Origin: Yamagishiella unicocca
Lineage: Eukaryota > Chlorophyta > Chlorophyceae > Chlamydomonadales > Volvocaceae
NCBI GenBank assembly: GCA_003116995.1
Contig: BDSL01000004.1
Span: 1,364,001 to 1,428,000 of the forward strand
Length of the DNA stretch: 64,000 nucleotides
Direction: 5' to 3'
Shown: positions 1 through 9,831 of the stretch, piece after piece
Layout of the letters: every line of letters begins with the position of its first letter
Position numbering within the stretch: position 1 is the first letter of the stretch
Notes under the pieces: generated by a model
Told to the model about the DNA's origin: nothing
The model's input: only the letters and a program-made list of their open reading frames with translations
The model's database searches: none
Made by a program: the position numbers and the translations under genes

Positions 1-146
1 ATACCAACAAGCCAGTAACATTCAGCCGCATAGGACCGATGCTCTCAACCCAACCTGCCCTGCCCTGCCGCACTCGCCCTGCTGCGCTTCTGGCAAACAT
101 CGTCCCCACCATCAAGCACGCAGAACACATAGTAAGATCAGTCCGG

Positions 147-640
147 CTCCTATCCACGGCCCCACCATGAGCTCCTCAATCCTACCCACGGCCCCACCCT
201 GAGCTCCTCAATCCTACCCACGGCCCCACCCTGAGCTCCTCAATCCTACACACGGCCCCACCCTGAGCTCCTCAATCCTACCCACGGCCCCACCCTGAGC
301 TCCTCAATCCTACCCACGGCCCCACCCTGAGCTCCTCAATCCTACACACGGCCCCACCCTGAGCTCCTCAATCCTACACACGGCCCCACCCTGAGCTCCT
401 CAATCCTACACACGGCCCCATCCTGAGCTCCTCAATCCTACACACGGCCCCACCCTGAGCTCCTCAATCCTACACACTGCCCCACCCTGAGCTCCTCAAT
501 CCTACACACGGCCCCACCCTGAGCTCCTCAATCCTACACACGGCCCCACCCTGAGCTCCTCAATCCTACACACGGCCCCACCCTGAGCTCCTCAATCCTA
601 CACACGGCCCCACCCTGAGCTCCTCAATCCTACACGCGGC
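147..640. repeat. 32-bp minisatellite, about 15 copies
   Basis: A 32-bp unit is repeated head to tail about 15 times. It contains the words GGCCCCACCCTGAGCTCC and TCAATCCTAC. Copies differ mainly at one position (CCCACGG versus CACACGG) and by rare single changes. The first and last copies are the most diverged, as expected of an array growing by unequal exchange. No coding role is apparent. Confidence 0.95.
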
Positions 641-1218
641 CTCCACGCTAACCCTGCCTGGCATCTCTCCCTGTGCAGATAAGGCGGGCGCACGACGAGC
701 TGCTTGTTCCCGGCGCACGACGGCGCAAACCAGGAGGGGCAGCAGCAGCAGCACACGCCGGTATAGCGGCATTGAACCGTAGTCTCATGCCTACTGAACT
801 CGCTACATGCGCACCTCGGGCGGCATCTCATTCAGATGCTGAGCCACCGCCAGCAACTGCCGCAGGTGCTGCACCTCACTGGCGCCATCTGCCGCAGCGC
901 CATCTCCAGCGCCTCTGCCGTCCCAGACCTCCTGAAGCACCTGGCGTTACGGCACATCATTGGATTGCTTGGAACGAACGGGGCGGCGGCCATGTCGGGA
1001 GTCCCGCCGGATAACCTCCTTTGCAGCCTTGCAGGGAGCACTAGATATCTTGTGCCTCAGATGGAAGCACGCAGCTGTAGCGGCCATAGATGCCTGGGAA
1101 ACGCATGCATCCCGTTTTCGTGCCCACCACCAGACGCCTTGCGATGGTGAGCGATGGGGCGCGGCGCTAAAGACTGACTCTATCCTAACCAAATCCTAAC
1201 CAACTCTTCGCTCTCGTC
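641..1218. other. Unassigned stretch downstream of the LRR gene
   Basis: Only short overlapping open frames on both strands are present, with no recognisable motif. It lies 3' of the minus-strand LRR gene and may hold its 3' UTR, but I see no clear TGTAA signal on the minus strand here. Confidence 0.4.
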
Positions 1219-3423
1219 CTACCGGCCGTACCAGGTGGCACAAAACCACTGACCCCGTGACACCCCGGGCGGCAACCTCCACGACAGCGGCGGTATGAGC
1301 TGAGAAACACGCTGCGATGCCCCGCCATGCATTCCGCTTCTCAGCCTGCGCTCCATGCAAAGCCGGACCTCCTGTTGCTCCCCGCCTACCTGCTTCAGCA
1401 CCGGCATGCACGAAGGACGATAATAAGCTGTGAGCCCCAACACCTCCTCAGAAACCGGCATAACCTCTAGCACGCCACCTGGCTGCCCCGCCGCCATAGA
1501 TGCGACCACCGCCGCGACCGCCTGCGCTGCACCTGCTGCCTGGCTGCATTCCACAAACATAGCTGCCGTGGCGGCCGGCAGCACCTGGTACGACACCACG
1601 TGCTTGCTGCCGTCCCCGTCATGCTCTGACATGGCATGCTTGTCCAGCCACTGCATCCAGTGCCTCAGAATTTCTGGGGCCTTGGCCAGCATGGCGATAT
1701 GGGATCCTCGCAGGATCAGGGGCCCGCTGGCAACCGTCCCAGGGAGCCCTGTGGCGGTCAGCTCAGCACTATCGTTGCCGCCAGCACTACCAGTGGCCTG
1801 AGACAGCCCTGCTGCTGCTGCCACCGCCAGGCCCGCTGCCGGGCCCAGCAGCTTCTGCATTATGAGCTCCGCCACGTCACGTGCTGACAGTGCCAGTCGT
1901 GTTGCGTTTGTTGCAGGCACTGCCGGTGACGGCTGCTGCTGCTGAGCCTCGCCCATCTCCTGCTGCTGCTGCTGCTGCTGCTGTAGCTGCTGAGCCTCGC
2001 CCACCTCCTGCTGATGCGGCTGCTGCGGCTGCTGAGCCTCGCCCACCTCCTGCTGCTGCTGCTGCTGCTGCTGATTCCATGGTGGCCGCTTCTTCCCTGC
2101 ACGGAGGTACAGGTGGCATGTGTGCCCTGCTACCTTCAAACCTAAAAACTCCGGCATGCCAAGCACCTCGATGGCCTGCAGAATCTGCTGCGTGCTGCCA
2201 TTAAGGATTTTGAAGTCAACCTTGTTGCAGCGCCGCACCAGGTCGCACAGCGGCTGGAGCTCCGGTGATGCTATTGAACCACCCGGCGGCAGGGCCACCG
2301 TTGGGAGCTGCAGACTTCGCAGTCGGTGCGGTGGCGCCATTCCGCGGCAAGCTAGGAGCAGCATCTCCAGGCGGGCATTTTCAGGAGCATCGAGGATCAA
2401 TTGTGACATAGATATTGCGTCGAACCGCCCGTCCAACATGTCGATGCTCACATCTTGCAAGCTATTTGCCATGGTGCGAAACCTCACATCTACGTGCCGC
2501 ATCGAAGCTGGCAAGCTGTCGAGGAACGGCACCAGTCTGGCGCCAGCTGCTTGGATCCCACCGCCATCGGGCTGGAAAGCGCCGAGTTCGAGGCTCAGAT
2601 GTGTCAGCCCGTGCAGTGCCGATATGCTCTGGAGCGCCTGCTGGCTGATAATGCCGCTGTCAGTGTGACCATCGTATCCCGATACCCGCAGTCTGCGCAA
2701 CGGCCCCCCCGCCAGATTGCCGATGGGGACGAGGGCATGATAGCACGGCAGGATGAGCTCCTCCAGGTGCCGTAGTTTTGCTAAGCTGTCGTACATGAGC
2801 CGCAGCTGTAGTGGGTCGTGCGAGATGCCGCGGGCCAAACAGAGATCCAGTGTCCGCAGGTACGGCAGGTGCATGGCCAGAGTCACGATGGCGGCCTCTC
2901 CGCAGCAACGTTGACGCGGATTGCCTATGATGTCCATCCGGAGGTGCGTGATACGCCTTCTAACCGACAAATCCAGGCTGGCGAAGGGCAGAGCCGCCAG
3001 CGACGATAATATCAAGTCGCCATCGTCTATTGCAGGGTAAAGACGAAGGCAAACTTTATTGACGCTGGGCCAGCGGGTCAGGGGCAACCACACTCCAGAA
3101 CCGCGGACTTCGTCGCCTAGATGCATTACGTCCAGGTACAGCTCCTGCACGTTGTCATCAATATATTCTCTGAGCCCTCGGAAAGCAAGGCGGGCATCGC
3201 AGAGGCAGCGTTGGGCCGCCAATTCGTTTAATAGTGTGCTGGCGGCTGAAGGAATCATGGGCAGCAAGTCTGCCAGCGTAATTTGCTGCTGTCCAGGGAC
3301 TCTGTAGCTGGCCATGATAGGCAAGCGGCAACTGAGACAGTTGAGCTTAGCTTTGCTTCGTTTGGAGGCGGCGAGAGGAGTCCTAGTATTCTGCCGTTCG
3401 CTGGAGCGCCTCGGGGCAGTCAA
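1219..3423 (-). CDS. Single-exon leucine-rich-repeat protein with polyglutamine tract
   Basis: An uninterrupted frame of 734 residues runs from ATG at 3423 to a stop at 1219. Residues about 45-400 contain irregular leucine-rich repeats, with recurring units such as LRTLDLCLAR, LEELILPC and LTHLSLELG. This looks like the large F-box/RNI-type LRR families of volvocine algae, although no clear F-box is visible. Residues about 450-510 form a Gln-rich linker in which runs of Q alternate with the block EVGEAQQ. The C-terminal 220 residues (Ala/Gly-rich, then a helical part ending GQWFCATWYGR) match nothing I recognise. Lack of introns is unusual beside the multi-exon neighbours and could mean a retrocopy or a recently expanded family. 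A protein-interaction role is inferred from the LRRs only. Confidence 0.75.
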   Translation of the reverse strand: MTAPRRSSERQNTRTPLAASKRSKAKLNCLSCRLPIMASYRVPGQQQITLADLLPMIPSAASTLLNELAAQRCLCDARLAFRGLREYIDDNVQELYLDVMHLGDEVRGSGVWLPLTRWPSVNKVCLRLYPAIDDGDLILSSLAALPFASLDLSVRRRITHLRMDIIGNPRQRCCGEAAIVTLAMHLPYLRTLDLCLARGISHDPLQLRLMYDSLAKLRHLEELILPCYHALVPIGNLAGGPLRRLRVSGYDGHTDSGIISQQALQSISALHGLTHLSLELGAFQPDGGGIQAAGARLVPFLDSLPASMRHVDVRFRTMANSLQDVSIDMLDGRFDAISMSQLILDAPENARLEMLLLACRGMAPPHRLRSLQLPTVALPPGGSIASPELQPLCDLVRRCNKVDFKILNGSTQQILQAIEVLGMPEFLGLKVAGHTCHLYLRAGKKRPPWNQQQQQQQQEVGEAQQPQQPHQQEVGEAQQLQQQQQQQQEMGEAQQQQPSPAVPATNATRLALSARDVAELIMQKLLGPAAGLAVAAAAGLSQATGSAGGNDSAELTATGLPGTVASGPLILRGSHIAMLAKAPEILRHWMQWLDKHAMSEHDGDGSKHVVSYQVLPAATAAMFVECSQAAGAAQAVAAVVASMAAGQPGGVLEVMPVSEEVLGLTAYYRPSCMPVLKQVGGEQQEVRLCMERRLRSGMHGGASQRVSQLIPPLSWRLPPGVSRGQWFCATWYGR

Positions 3424-5925
3424 GGGCGCGATTGATTGCCCTGCAGCTCCGGATAAACAGCGGACCCGCGGCTAATCTAGTTGTTTGGCTAGCTGGATCT
3501 TGCCGTTAGTTCGCGTCTCCAGCGTAATGATGTCATGTGGCGTCATTCGGTACTACCAGACCCAGGGTCGCAGATACGCCACCACTGCGAAGGGCTGCCG
3601 GGCACGAGCTACTGCGTAGCGTTGCAGTTTAATACTGGCGGCAGGCTGCCGCGACGGCGATGGTGCGGCAATCAGAAGGCGGCGCCTGCATCAGCCTGCA
3701 TCCTTTCTTGTACGGTGAAAGGCCATGGCAGGGGGTGGAGGAACATCACGAGCCGTGGGTCACGAGGGTATCAGGCGGGTACTACAGGAAAAGGAGAGCA
3801 AGCAACGAAGTAACGAGGCCGCAATTGCGCCGCTAATGCAAGTCAGCGACATGGATGTGCAAGGTGGCGGACGTTGTTCCTTATGTACGGCGACTCACGA
3901 GAGAATATTAAAATCGCAATTGCTATCGCGTTTGGACAATTTTGCACCATGGACTTTCGATTGAGCTTGGGAAATCGATCAACTTCAGTTTTTTTCGGGG
4001 CGACTGACCCAAAACGTTTCGGGCGACAGACCAAGGGTCGGTCGATTGCGGTTATTGGCCGCACGTAAGCATTGCGCGCTGTTGTCGGGTTGGGAGGGTA
4101 GGGGTGTCGCTCCGTGCACGACCTGCTTGCAGGTTGTCCCCTCTTGTAACGACCGCATTCGTAACCATCGGTACTCAGCTGAGGCTGCTTTGCCATACTA
4201 GCACAAGAACTTCCTGCACTTGCATTGTTCAAGCAACAAGTGCATTCAAGGAAGCGCCACATGGTTGACACGAAGACAAACAGGCGGCCACTCAGCACCC
4301 TACCCGCAGTTGAAACTGGGGGCGGCGAGGGTGGTGACGTAATGGGGCTGGCTCCGCGACCAGCCGTTGCAGTTTATAATGTACTCCAGCCGAAGCCTGG
4401 CGTGGTTAATAGGAATCCCCGGGATTTATACCGTCCGACACCCAGCTCTCAGATCTGAGGCCGCTGGGGACTACTCAGTTGTTTGTTTAGGCAGCTCCTC
4501 TGTATCTCTGCGGCCCCTATCCATGTGCCAGTGCCTTCTGGACCAGCTGGATTTTAGGCAGGCATCAGCCACCCCGTACCACAAAGCCCCCTCATCAGGG
4601 CCTCGGATCCACACTTCCCAGGCGGAGCATTTAACCATCCATCGAGTACTGGTGGACATGGACGCAGCGAAAGAGCCGTGCGACCTAAGCTGCTCTACCC
4701 ATACCAGGGCCGTTGCAGTCCTGGTGGGCTGGGACACGTGCTGTGCTGCAGAGCTGGTGACCGCTATGGTGCTCGACCGCTTCATGCCACCAGCGGTGAG
4801 TTTGGGCGCAGCCCGCTTCCTACCGACTCGAGGTCCGCACAGGTCCGCATCGGGAAGGGCGCATTCTGCAGGTACGAAAGTTGCGCGACATGCTTTCCCA
4901 GGCATCCAGAAGGCGTTACACGTGGCCATGCGGACGCCACCACAGCGGGTGGCCTGCGTTGGTCCACACCGCCACGCACTTCTTCCAGCAGCGCCCCCGG
5001 TATGCGTTGCGCCCGCTGCTTCATACACATTTACACGGCCTGCACACACGAGGCGTTGGTCCGCAAACTCGTCGCCCGTCTCATCACGGTAACCTGCTGG
5101 GCGGGCTAGCCCAGCCCATAACCCCGGGCCTCGCCTGACCTAGCGTCCGGCATCACCTCGGAAGCATAATTCGCGCATCATGCCGCACCGCAGGCTTGAC
5201 CCGCCATCCTGGTTGCAGCATCATGGCCGGGGCCGGAAGCACACGGCAATCTAAAAGACGCTTGCTGCGCCGACCAAATCTCTGCGATTCCCATGCGAAT
5301 CACTGTCGTCACCTTCGAACACGTGCAATCAGCATACATCTCCAAGCAGAACGCGGCAACGCACCGGTACAGAGAACCAGTCAGAAGTCCGCACTGCCTG
5401 CCCACTCATGCTCGCAACAGTCAGTCAGCCAGTCAGCGTCGCTCCAGCAACCCCCATAATGGTCAGCACCTCTCGGCATACACCACCGCATGCCTTCGCG
5501 TGCCACACCTCACGAGGCCTATTGCTAGGCCGCGTGCCACACTGCCACACTCCCTCTCTCAAACGCCTCACGGCACATAACTCATGATGACACATGAGAG
5601 ACCGCGCCCCCCCCGCCCACCACATCACATCATACCAGAGCAGCTAACACTAGTTTGAACCTCAATCACTCGTGGTGCTAGGCTTGCTTCCTATAAAGCA
5701 CGACGCCAAGCGGCGGGGCCCGCACTACCCCGACCTCTCTCCTGCGGGTAACCATGCCGCCGACGCCCCCTTCGACGGACCCAAGACAGCCCATACCAAC
5801 TGACGGCGCCAGCACACCATGGGCCGCCGCCCACGCCACTCGCCCACAAGCATCAACACTCATAATATCCTGCCCGACCCACATCAGAATGTCCTGCCCG
5901 ACCCACATCATTTCCCGTGCGCCCT
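3424..5925. other. 2.5-kb stretch without a supported gene
   Basis: Open frames occur on both strands (for example 4367-5092 plus and 4471-5049 minus), but they overlap each other, lack motifs and have compositions like noise. A TGTAA word on the minus strand at about 5033 could be the polyadenylation signal of the RIBA gene to the right. The DNA directly left of 3424 on the minus strand should hold the LRR gene promoter. No obvious TATA box was found. Confidence 0.4.
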
Positions 5926-7434
5926 TTACCTAAGGCCCGCCGCCTGCAGCGGCTGCTGCTGGCCGCGGCCGTGGCCAGTCCTGTTGCTGCTGTGCTGCGC
6001 CGCCGCCGCCGCGGGCACCGCCACAGTCGGCACCGCCCTGACGTTCAAACCGCAACTGCGCAGCGCCGTAGCCAGCGTCGCTTCGCCACCCGCCAGCGCC
6101 ACAGTCCGTACTCCCAGGGCCGAGAGCATCTGCGCCACCAAGGCTGCGTCCTTCAGGTCCGTGGAGTACAAGCCGCTGCTGCTGCCGTGCTGCGCGATGG
6201 CAGCCAGCTCGGCCGAGGGCGGCACGCCACGGGCCGTCTGTCCTCGCAGGTACAGCACCACGCCCGCCCCCGCGTGTGCGACAGCGCGAAGCGAGGCGTC
6301 CAAGGAGGAGGACACGCCAGCAGCGCCGCCGTTGGTGCCGCTGGTCCCCGGCTCAGGGCTATCGAGCAGGTCGGCGACAGTGCGCTCGTGGTGCACGTGG
6401 ATGAGGACTTCAGACGCGGAGTCCGCCACTGCGCCGTGCACGAAGGCGACGTGCTCGGTGCCGTCGATGGCGGAGCGGAAGCAGTGCGCGGTGACGGTGG
6501 CGCCGGAGCGCGTCGTGACCGGCGTCGGCTCGCCGGCTGGGGTGACGATCGCGTCATGGCGCAGGCGGTAGCGGATGAGGTCGGCGATGGTGACGCAGCG
6601 CAAGCCGTGGCGCTTTGCGAACTCCAGGAGCTGCGGCGTGCGGGACATGCTGCCGTCTTCCTTGTTGACCAGCTCGCACAGCACGCCGGCGGGGAAGGAG
6701 CCGGACAGGCGCGCCAGGTCGACGGCAGCCTCTGTGTGACCGGGGCGGACCAGTACGCCGCCGGGCCGGTAGCGCAGGGGGAAAATGTGCCCGGGGCGCC
6801 GGAAGTCGCCGGAGGTGGCGGAGGGGTCGGCAAGACGGCGGATGGTCTTGGCTCGGTCGGAGGCGGAAATGCCGGTGGTGATGCCATCGCGCAAGTCAAC
6901 GGTGATAGTAAAGGCCGTGTACATGGACTCCTCGTTTTCTGCGCTGCTGACCATCAGTGGAAGGCGTAAGCGGTCCAGGTCGCTGCCTTCCATGGAAATG
7001 CAGACCACGCCGCTCGTGTACTCAACCAGGAAGGCCATCGTCTCCGTAGTGACCTTGTCCGCGTTCATAATGAGATCGCCCTCATTTTCGCGGTCCTCGT
7101 CATCTATGACTACTATGAGCTTGCCGGCTTCGAGGTCCGCCAGCGCCGACCCAATGGAGTCGAAGCCTGGTAGTGGCTGCTCGAGGTCCAGGTCCACAGG
7201 GAGCCGCAGGGAACTGTTGGCCTGCCCACGTGCCAGAATCAGACAGCGACTCGCTTCACGAAGCAATTGGCAGCTAGCATGGCCAAAGGGCATGGAAGGT
7301 GGGGCGCCAACGGTCCTCGGAGATGGCACGAGGCGAGCCGGAGCCACGACAGGCACTGCCCGAGCCGCTGCCGCTGGAGCAGCTAGAGCTTGACCGACTG
7401 GAAGACGAGCAAGCATCGTGGCTAATTCCAGCAA
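5926..7434 (-). CDS. RIBA: Plastid RIBA-type protein: DHBP synthase domain plus degenerate GTP cyclohydrolase II domain
   Basis: The frame is uninterrupted, 502 residues. The first 85 or so residues are Ala/Arg/Ser/Pro-rich and look like a plastid transit peptide. Residues about 90-295 are 3,4-dihydroxy-2-butanone-4-phosphate synthase (RibB), which makes a riboflavin precursor from ribulose 5-phosphate. The metal/substrate motif DDEDRENEGD is at 111-120, TGISASDR at 187-194, PGHTEA at 231-236 and CELVN at 253-257, all intact. Residues about 305-480 align in order with GTP cyclohydrolase II (GVVLYLRG, then LKDAALVAQMLSALGV). However, the three zinc cysteines and the EGRGIGL element of active enzymes are missing; the corresponding segment reads RGQTARGVP. 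I infer an enzyme with only RibB activity, like the monofunctional plant RIBA paralogues. A separate gene should then supply GTP cyclohydrolase II. Confidence 0.9.
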   Translation of the reverse strand: MLELATMLARLPVGQALAAPAAAARAVPVVAPARLVPSPRTVGAPPSMPFGHASCQLLREASRCLILARGQANSSLRLPVDLDLEQPLPGFDSIGSALADLEAGKLIVVIDDEDRENEGDLIMNADKVTTETMAFLVEYTSGVVCISMEGSDLDRLRLPLMVSSAENEESMYTAFTITVDLRDGITTGISASDRAKTIRRLADPSATSGDFRRPGHIFPLRYRPGGVLVRPGHTEAAVDLARLSGSFPAGVLCELVNKEDGSMSRTPQLLEFAKRHGLRCVTIADLIRYRLRHDAIVTPAGEPTPVTTRSGATVTAHCFRSAIDGTEHVAFVHGAVADSASEVLIHVHHERTVADLLDSPEPGTSGTNGGAAGVSSSLDASLRAVAHAGAGVVLYLRGQTARGVPPSAELAAIAQHGSSSGLYSTDLKDAALVAQMLSALGVRTVALAGGEATLATALRSCGLNVRAVPTVAVPAAAAAQHSSNRTGHGRGQQQPLQAAGLR

Positions 7435-8268
7435 TCAGCTGCTCGGCGCGCTAAAAAGCTCAATGATTCAGCCGCCACGTTTCTTAGGGGTCGTGTCAGA
7501 CAAGAGGCAAGGGCAGGATTAAATACGTGAGTGTTAACAACGCGGATGCTTGCGATTCAATTTGCCAATATGACAATTACGGCGGCGACGAGCATGTTTA
7601 CGCAGAGCCAATTCCGTATTAGTCGCTCATTGCACACACGCTCGGCCCGACCCACATCGTTCATACCTTCAATGGTGAACTTTACAAGAATGCCCAATAG
7701 TTTGATGTGACTACTAAGTGGACATGTTGGGTCCCTAATAAGTTTGCCTGCCGTCGCCAACATAGGCCGATGCCCAACACTTGCTGCAGCTGAGAGCTGG
7801 AAATGAAATGCAGACGTGCCAATTATTGCAAAGCTTGGCTGGGCGTTGCATAAAGTGCGCTCCTGACAGCCTCGCACGTCGGCACCGCTGCAGGCCAGAA
7901 AGTTCCTAGCATGGCATCGCAACGAGCAGCGTGATTCAGCATCATTACCTTCACAAAGTGCCGCATAGAACGCAGCACTACCCAAACCGGCGCCGTGGTG
8001 CCCAACCTGCGTCTCCCGAGAAAACGGGACGTACTTCCCCTTCAACCCGCCGTGCGGCATCCATTCCGACTCCTCTTTCTCTCCATCACGATGCCAACCC
8101 CCACTCCTCCATCACGCTACCGTCCTGACCGCGCATCACACTCTGCAACCTCTCGAAACACGCACGCACGCACGCAGCCACAAACTACTCCCTCAAGGAA
8201 CACGCACATCGCACCAAGCTCAGGGGCACCAAGCGCACGTGCCCCCGCCCATCGCGCCCTCCCGACCT
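7435..8268. other. Intergenic DNA between the anthranilate synthase and RIBA genes
   Basis: Both flanking genes are on the minus strand, so this should hold the 3' UTR of the anthranilate synthase gene and the 5' region of RIBA. A TGTAA word on the minus strand at 7682-7686 is a candidate polyadenylation signal about 580 bases after the stop at 8269. The 167-codon minus frame at 7557-8060 has no motif and is probably UTR. Confidence 0.45.
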
Positions 8269-9410
8269 TTAGAGCGACTTGACGAAGTTTTCTACAATCA
8301 TCTTTCCGCTTTGCGTGATGATGCTTTCCGGGTGAAACTGCACGCCCTGGATGTGCGGGTACTTCTTGTGGCGCACACCCATGATGGTGCCGTCCTCCGT
8401 CCAGGCGGTGATCTCGAGATCCTCCGGGATCGTATCCCGCTTGATCACCAAGCTGTGGTATCGGCACGCCTCGAAGGGGCTGGGGGGAAAGGGGGACACG
8501 GGATGCACGTGTCAGGACGGTCTGCGTGCAGCGTCCCAGACCTCACCCATCCTGGGTCTGGAGGCAAGCCCGCCCATCCGGCCTGCTAGCTGCGACACTG
8601 GGACCTACTTCGGCAAGCCCTCGAGGATGCCCACGTTGGTGTGGAACACGGGGGACGTCTTGCCGTGCATGACGCCGCTGGGCGCGCGCACGACATCACC
8701 TGCGGAGTAGGGGCCCATGCAAACATGAAGGTCAACCTGCGACTGCACCGCTGCAAGCCCCGGCTCGCTGCCCGATGCGGCTGGGTTGACTCACCTCCAA
8801 AAGCCTCGCCGATGCACTGATGCCCCATGCACACACCGAACAAGGGGAAGAGGGGCCCCAGCTCGCTCACGGCTTGGAGGGAAATGCCGGAGTCCACAGG
8901 TCGACCTGTGCAGTGTACACGGGGATCAGCGAGGGGGACTGCGACGGAGCTACGGATTGGCAGACTGGTAACGCCTGAACCCCCAGCAAGGTATGCTTCG
9001 GGCCGAGTTGGAGGTGGGTCGACCTTGGGACGGCGCCTCCAAGCGTTGCCGCTCCCCTCCTCCCTCAACCCCACCTGGCCCGGGTGACACCAGGACGCCG
9101 CGAGGGTTCATGGCCTTGATCTCCTCGACCGTTTTCTCGTCGTTCTTGTACACCACATACTCACACCCAAGATCACCCAGGTACTGCATCCCGAGAGCGG
9201 CGCGACGTCAGGAGCGGTCGCACACATCGCATGCGCGGCGGCTAAGCGCACCTGGCAAAGATTGTACGTGAAGCTATCATAGTTATCCACCACCACGACC
9301 GGCCCTTTTGCTGCTGCTGTAACGTGAACCGGTCGGCAGCTCCGGGCTCGCAGCAGCAGCGGCCTTGCCACACGGCTGCTACCTGCAGATGAGCAGAGGC
9401 CGATTGGCAA
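8269..9410 (-). CDS. ASB1: Anthranilate synthase glutaminase (beta) subunit, plastid
   Basis: Five exons join with matching phases: 9410-9252, 9183-9075, 8905-8795, 8699-8609, 8479-8269 (226 residues). This is a class I glutamine amidotransferase that releases ammonia from glutamine for anthranilate synthesis, the first step of tryptophan biosynthesis, together with an alpha subunit. Residues 1-35 (Arg/Ser/Ala-rich) look like a transit peptide. [13 protein letters not shown] opens the domain, followed by LVSPGPG. The catalytic Cys lies in [25 protein letters not shown] follows, and the catalytic His and Glu are in GVQFHPES. The splice choice [15 protein letters not shown] restores the family's usual sequence exactly. 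The length is short but normal for a TrpG-type subunit with a transit peptide. The symbol is the usual plant/algal name, used by analogy. Confidence 0.92.
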
Positions 9411-9831
9411 CTAGGACGATCCCTAGATCTGAACGCGATTATAGATACCGTACCAGGGCACGAAAAGGGAACCCGTCCTTGCCGGGGTGCTAGGCTACGC
9501 ATTTTCCGCTCGGCGGAGAGGTACACGTGGGTCGTCAAGCCAAGTATCCTTAACAGCACGGAAAAAACAGGTATATTTGCGGAATTATTTCATTTGATGG
9601 ATCGTGCCATTTCCCAGAGAGCAATTCCGCAATGCCCAGGGCTCTTAGTCGTACTCTTTAGCAACATTACTTTGGAAAGCCAGCATGTTGAACTCTTGGT
9701 TCTTTTCTAAAACCACATCTGTGTCACGACACAACACTTGCGACCAGCGGGTCCGATTTCGACGCTGTCTTCTAAAGCAAATTGCTAAGCTTGCACCCTT
9801 ATCATACGGTCCTGACTTTCATTCAGGCCCC
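9411..9831. promoter_or_regulatory. Divergent intergenic region (head-to-head genes)
   Basis: These 421 bases separate the start codons of the anthranilate synthase subunit (minus) and the M48 peptidase (plus, inferred start). Both promoters and 5' UTRs must fit here, so a shared bidirectional promoter is possible. The stretch is AT-richer than its flanks around 9545-9700. I see no decisive TATA box. Confidence 0.5.

Noticed and set aside
147..640. Possible coding origin of the 32-bp repeat
   Set aside because: The period is not a multiple of three and all frames contain stops.
4367..5092. 241-codon plus frame and the opposing 192-codon minus frame
   Set aside because: They overlap on opposite strands, have no motif, and neither joins to convincing splice partners.
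5917..6969. 350-codon plus frame opposite RIBA
   Set aside because: It is antisense to a clear enzyme; the translation is Arg/Gly/Ala-rich without motifs.
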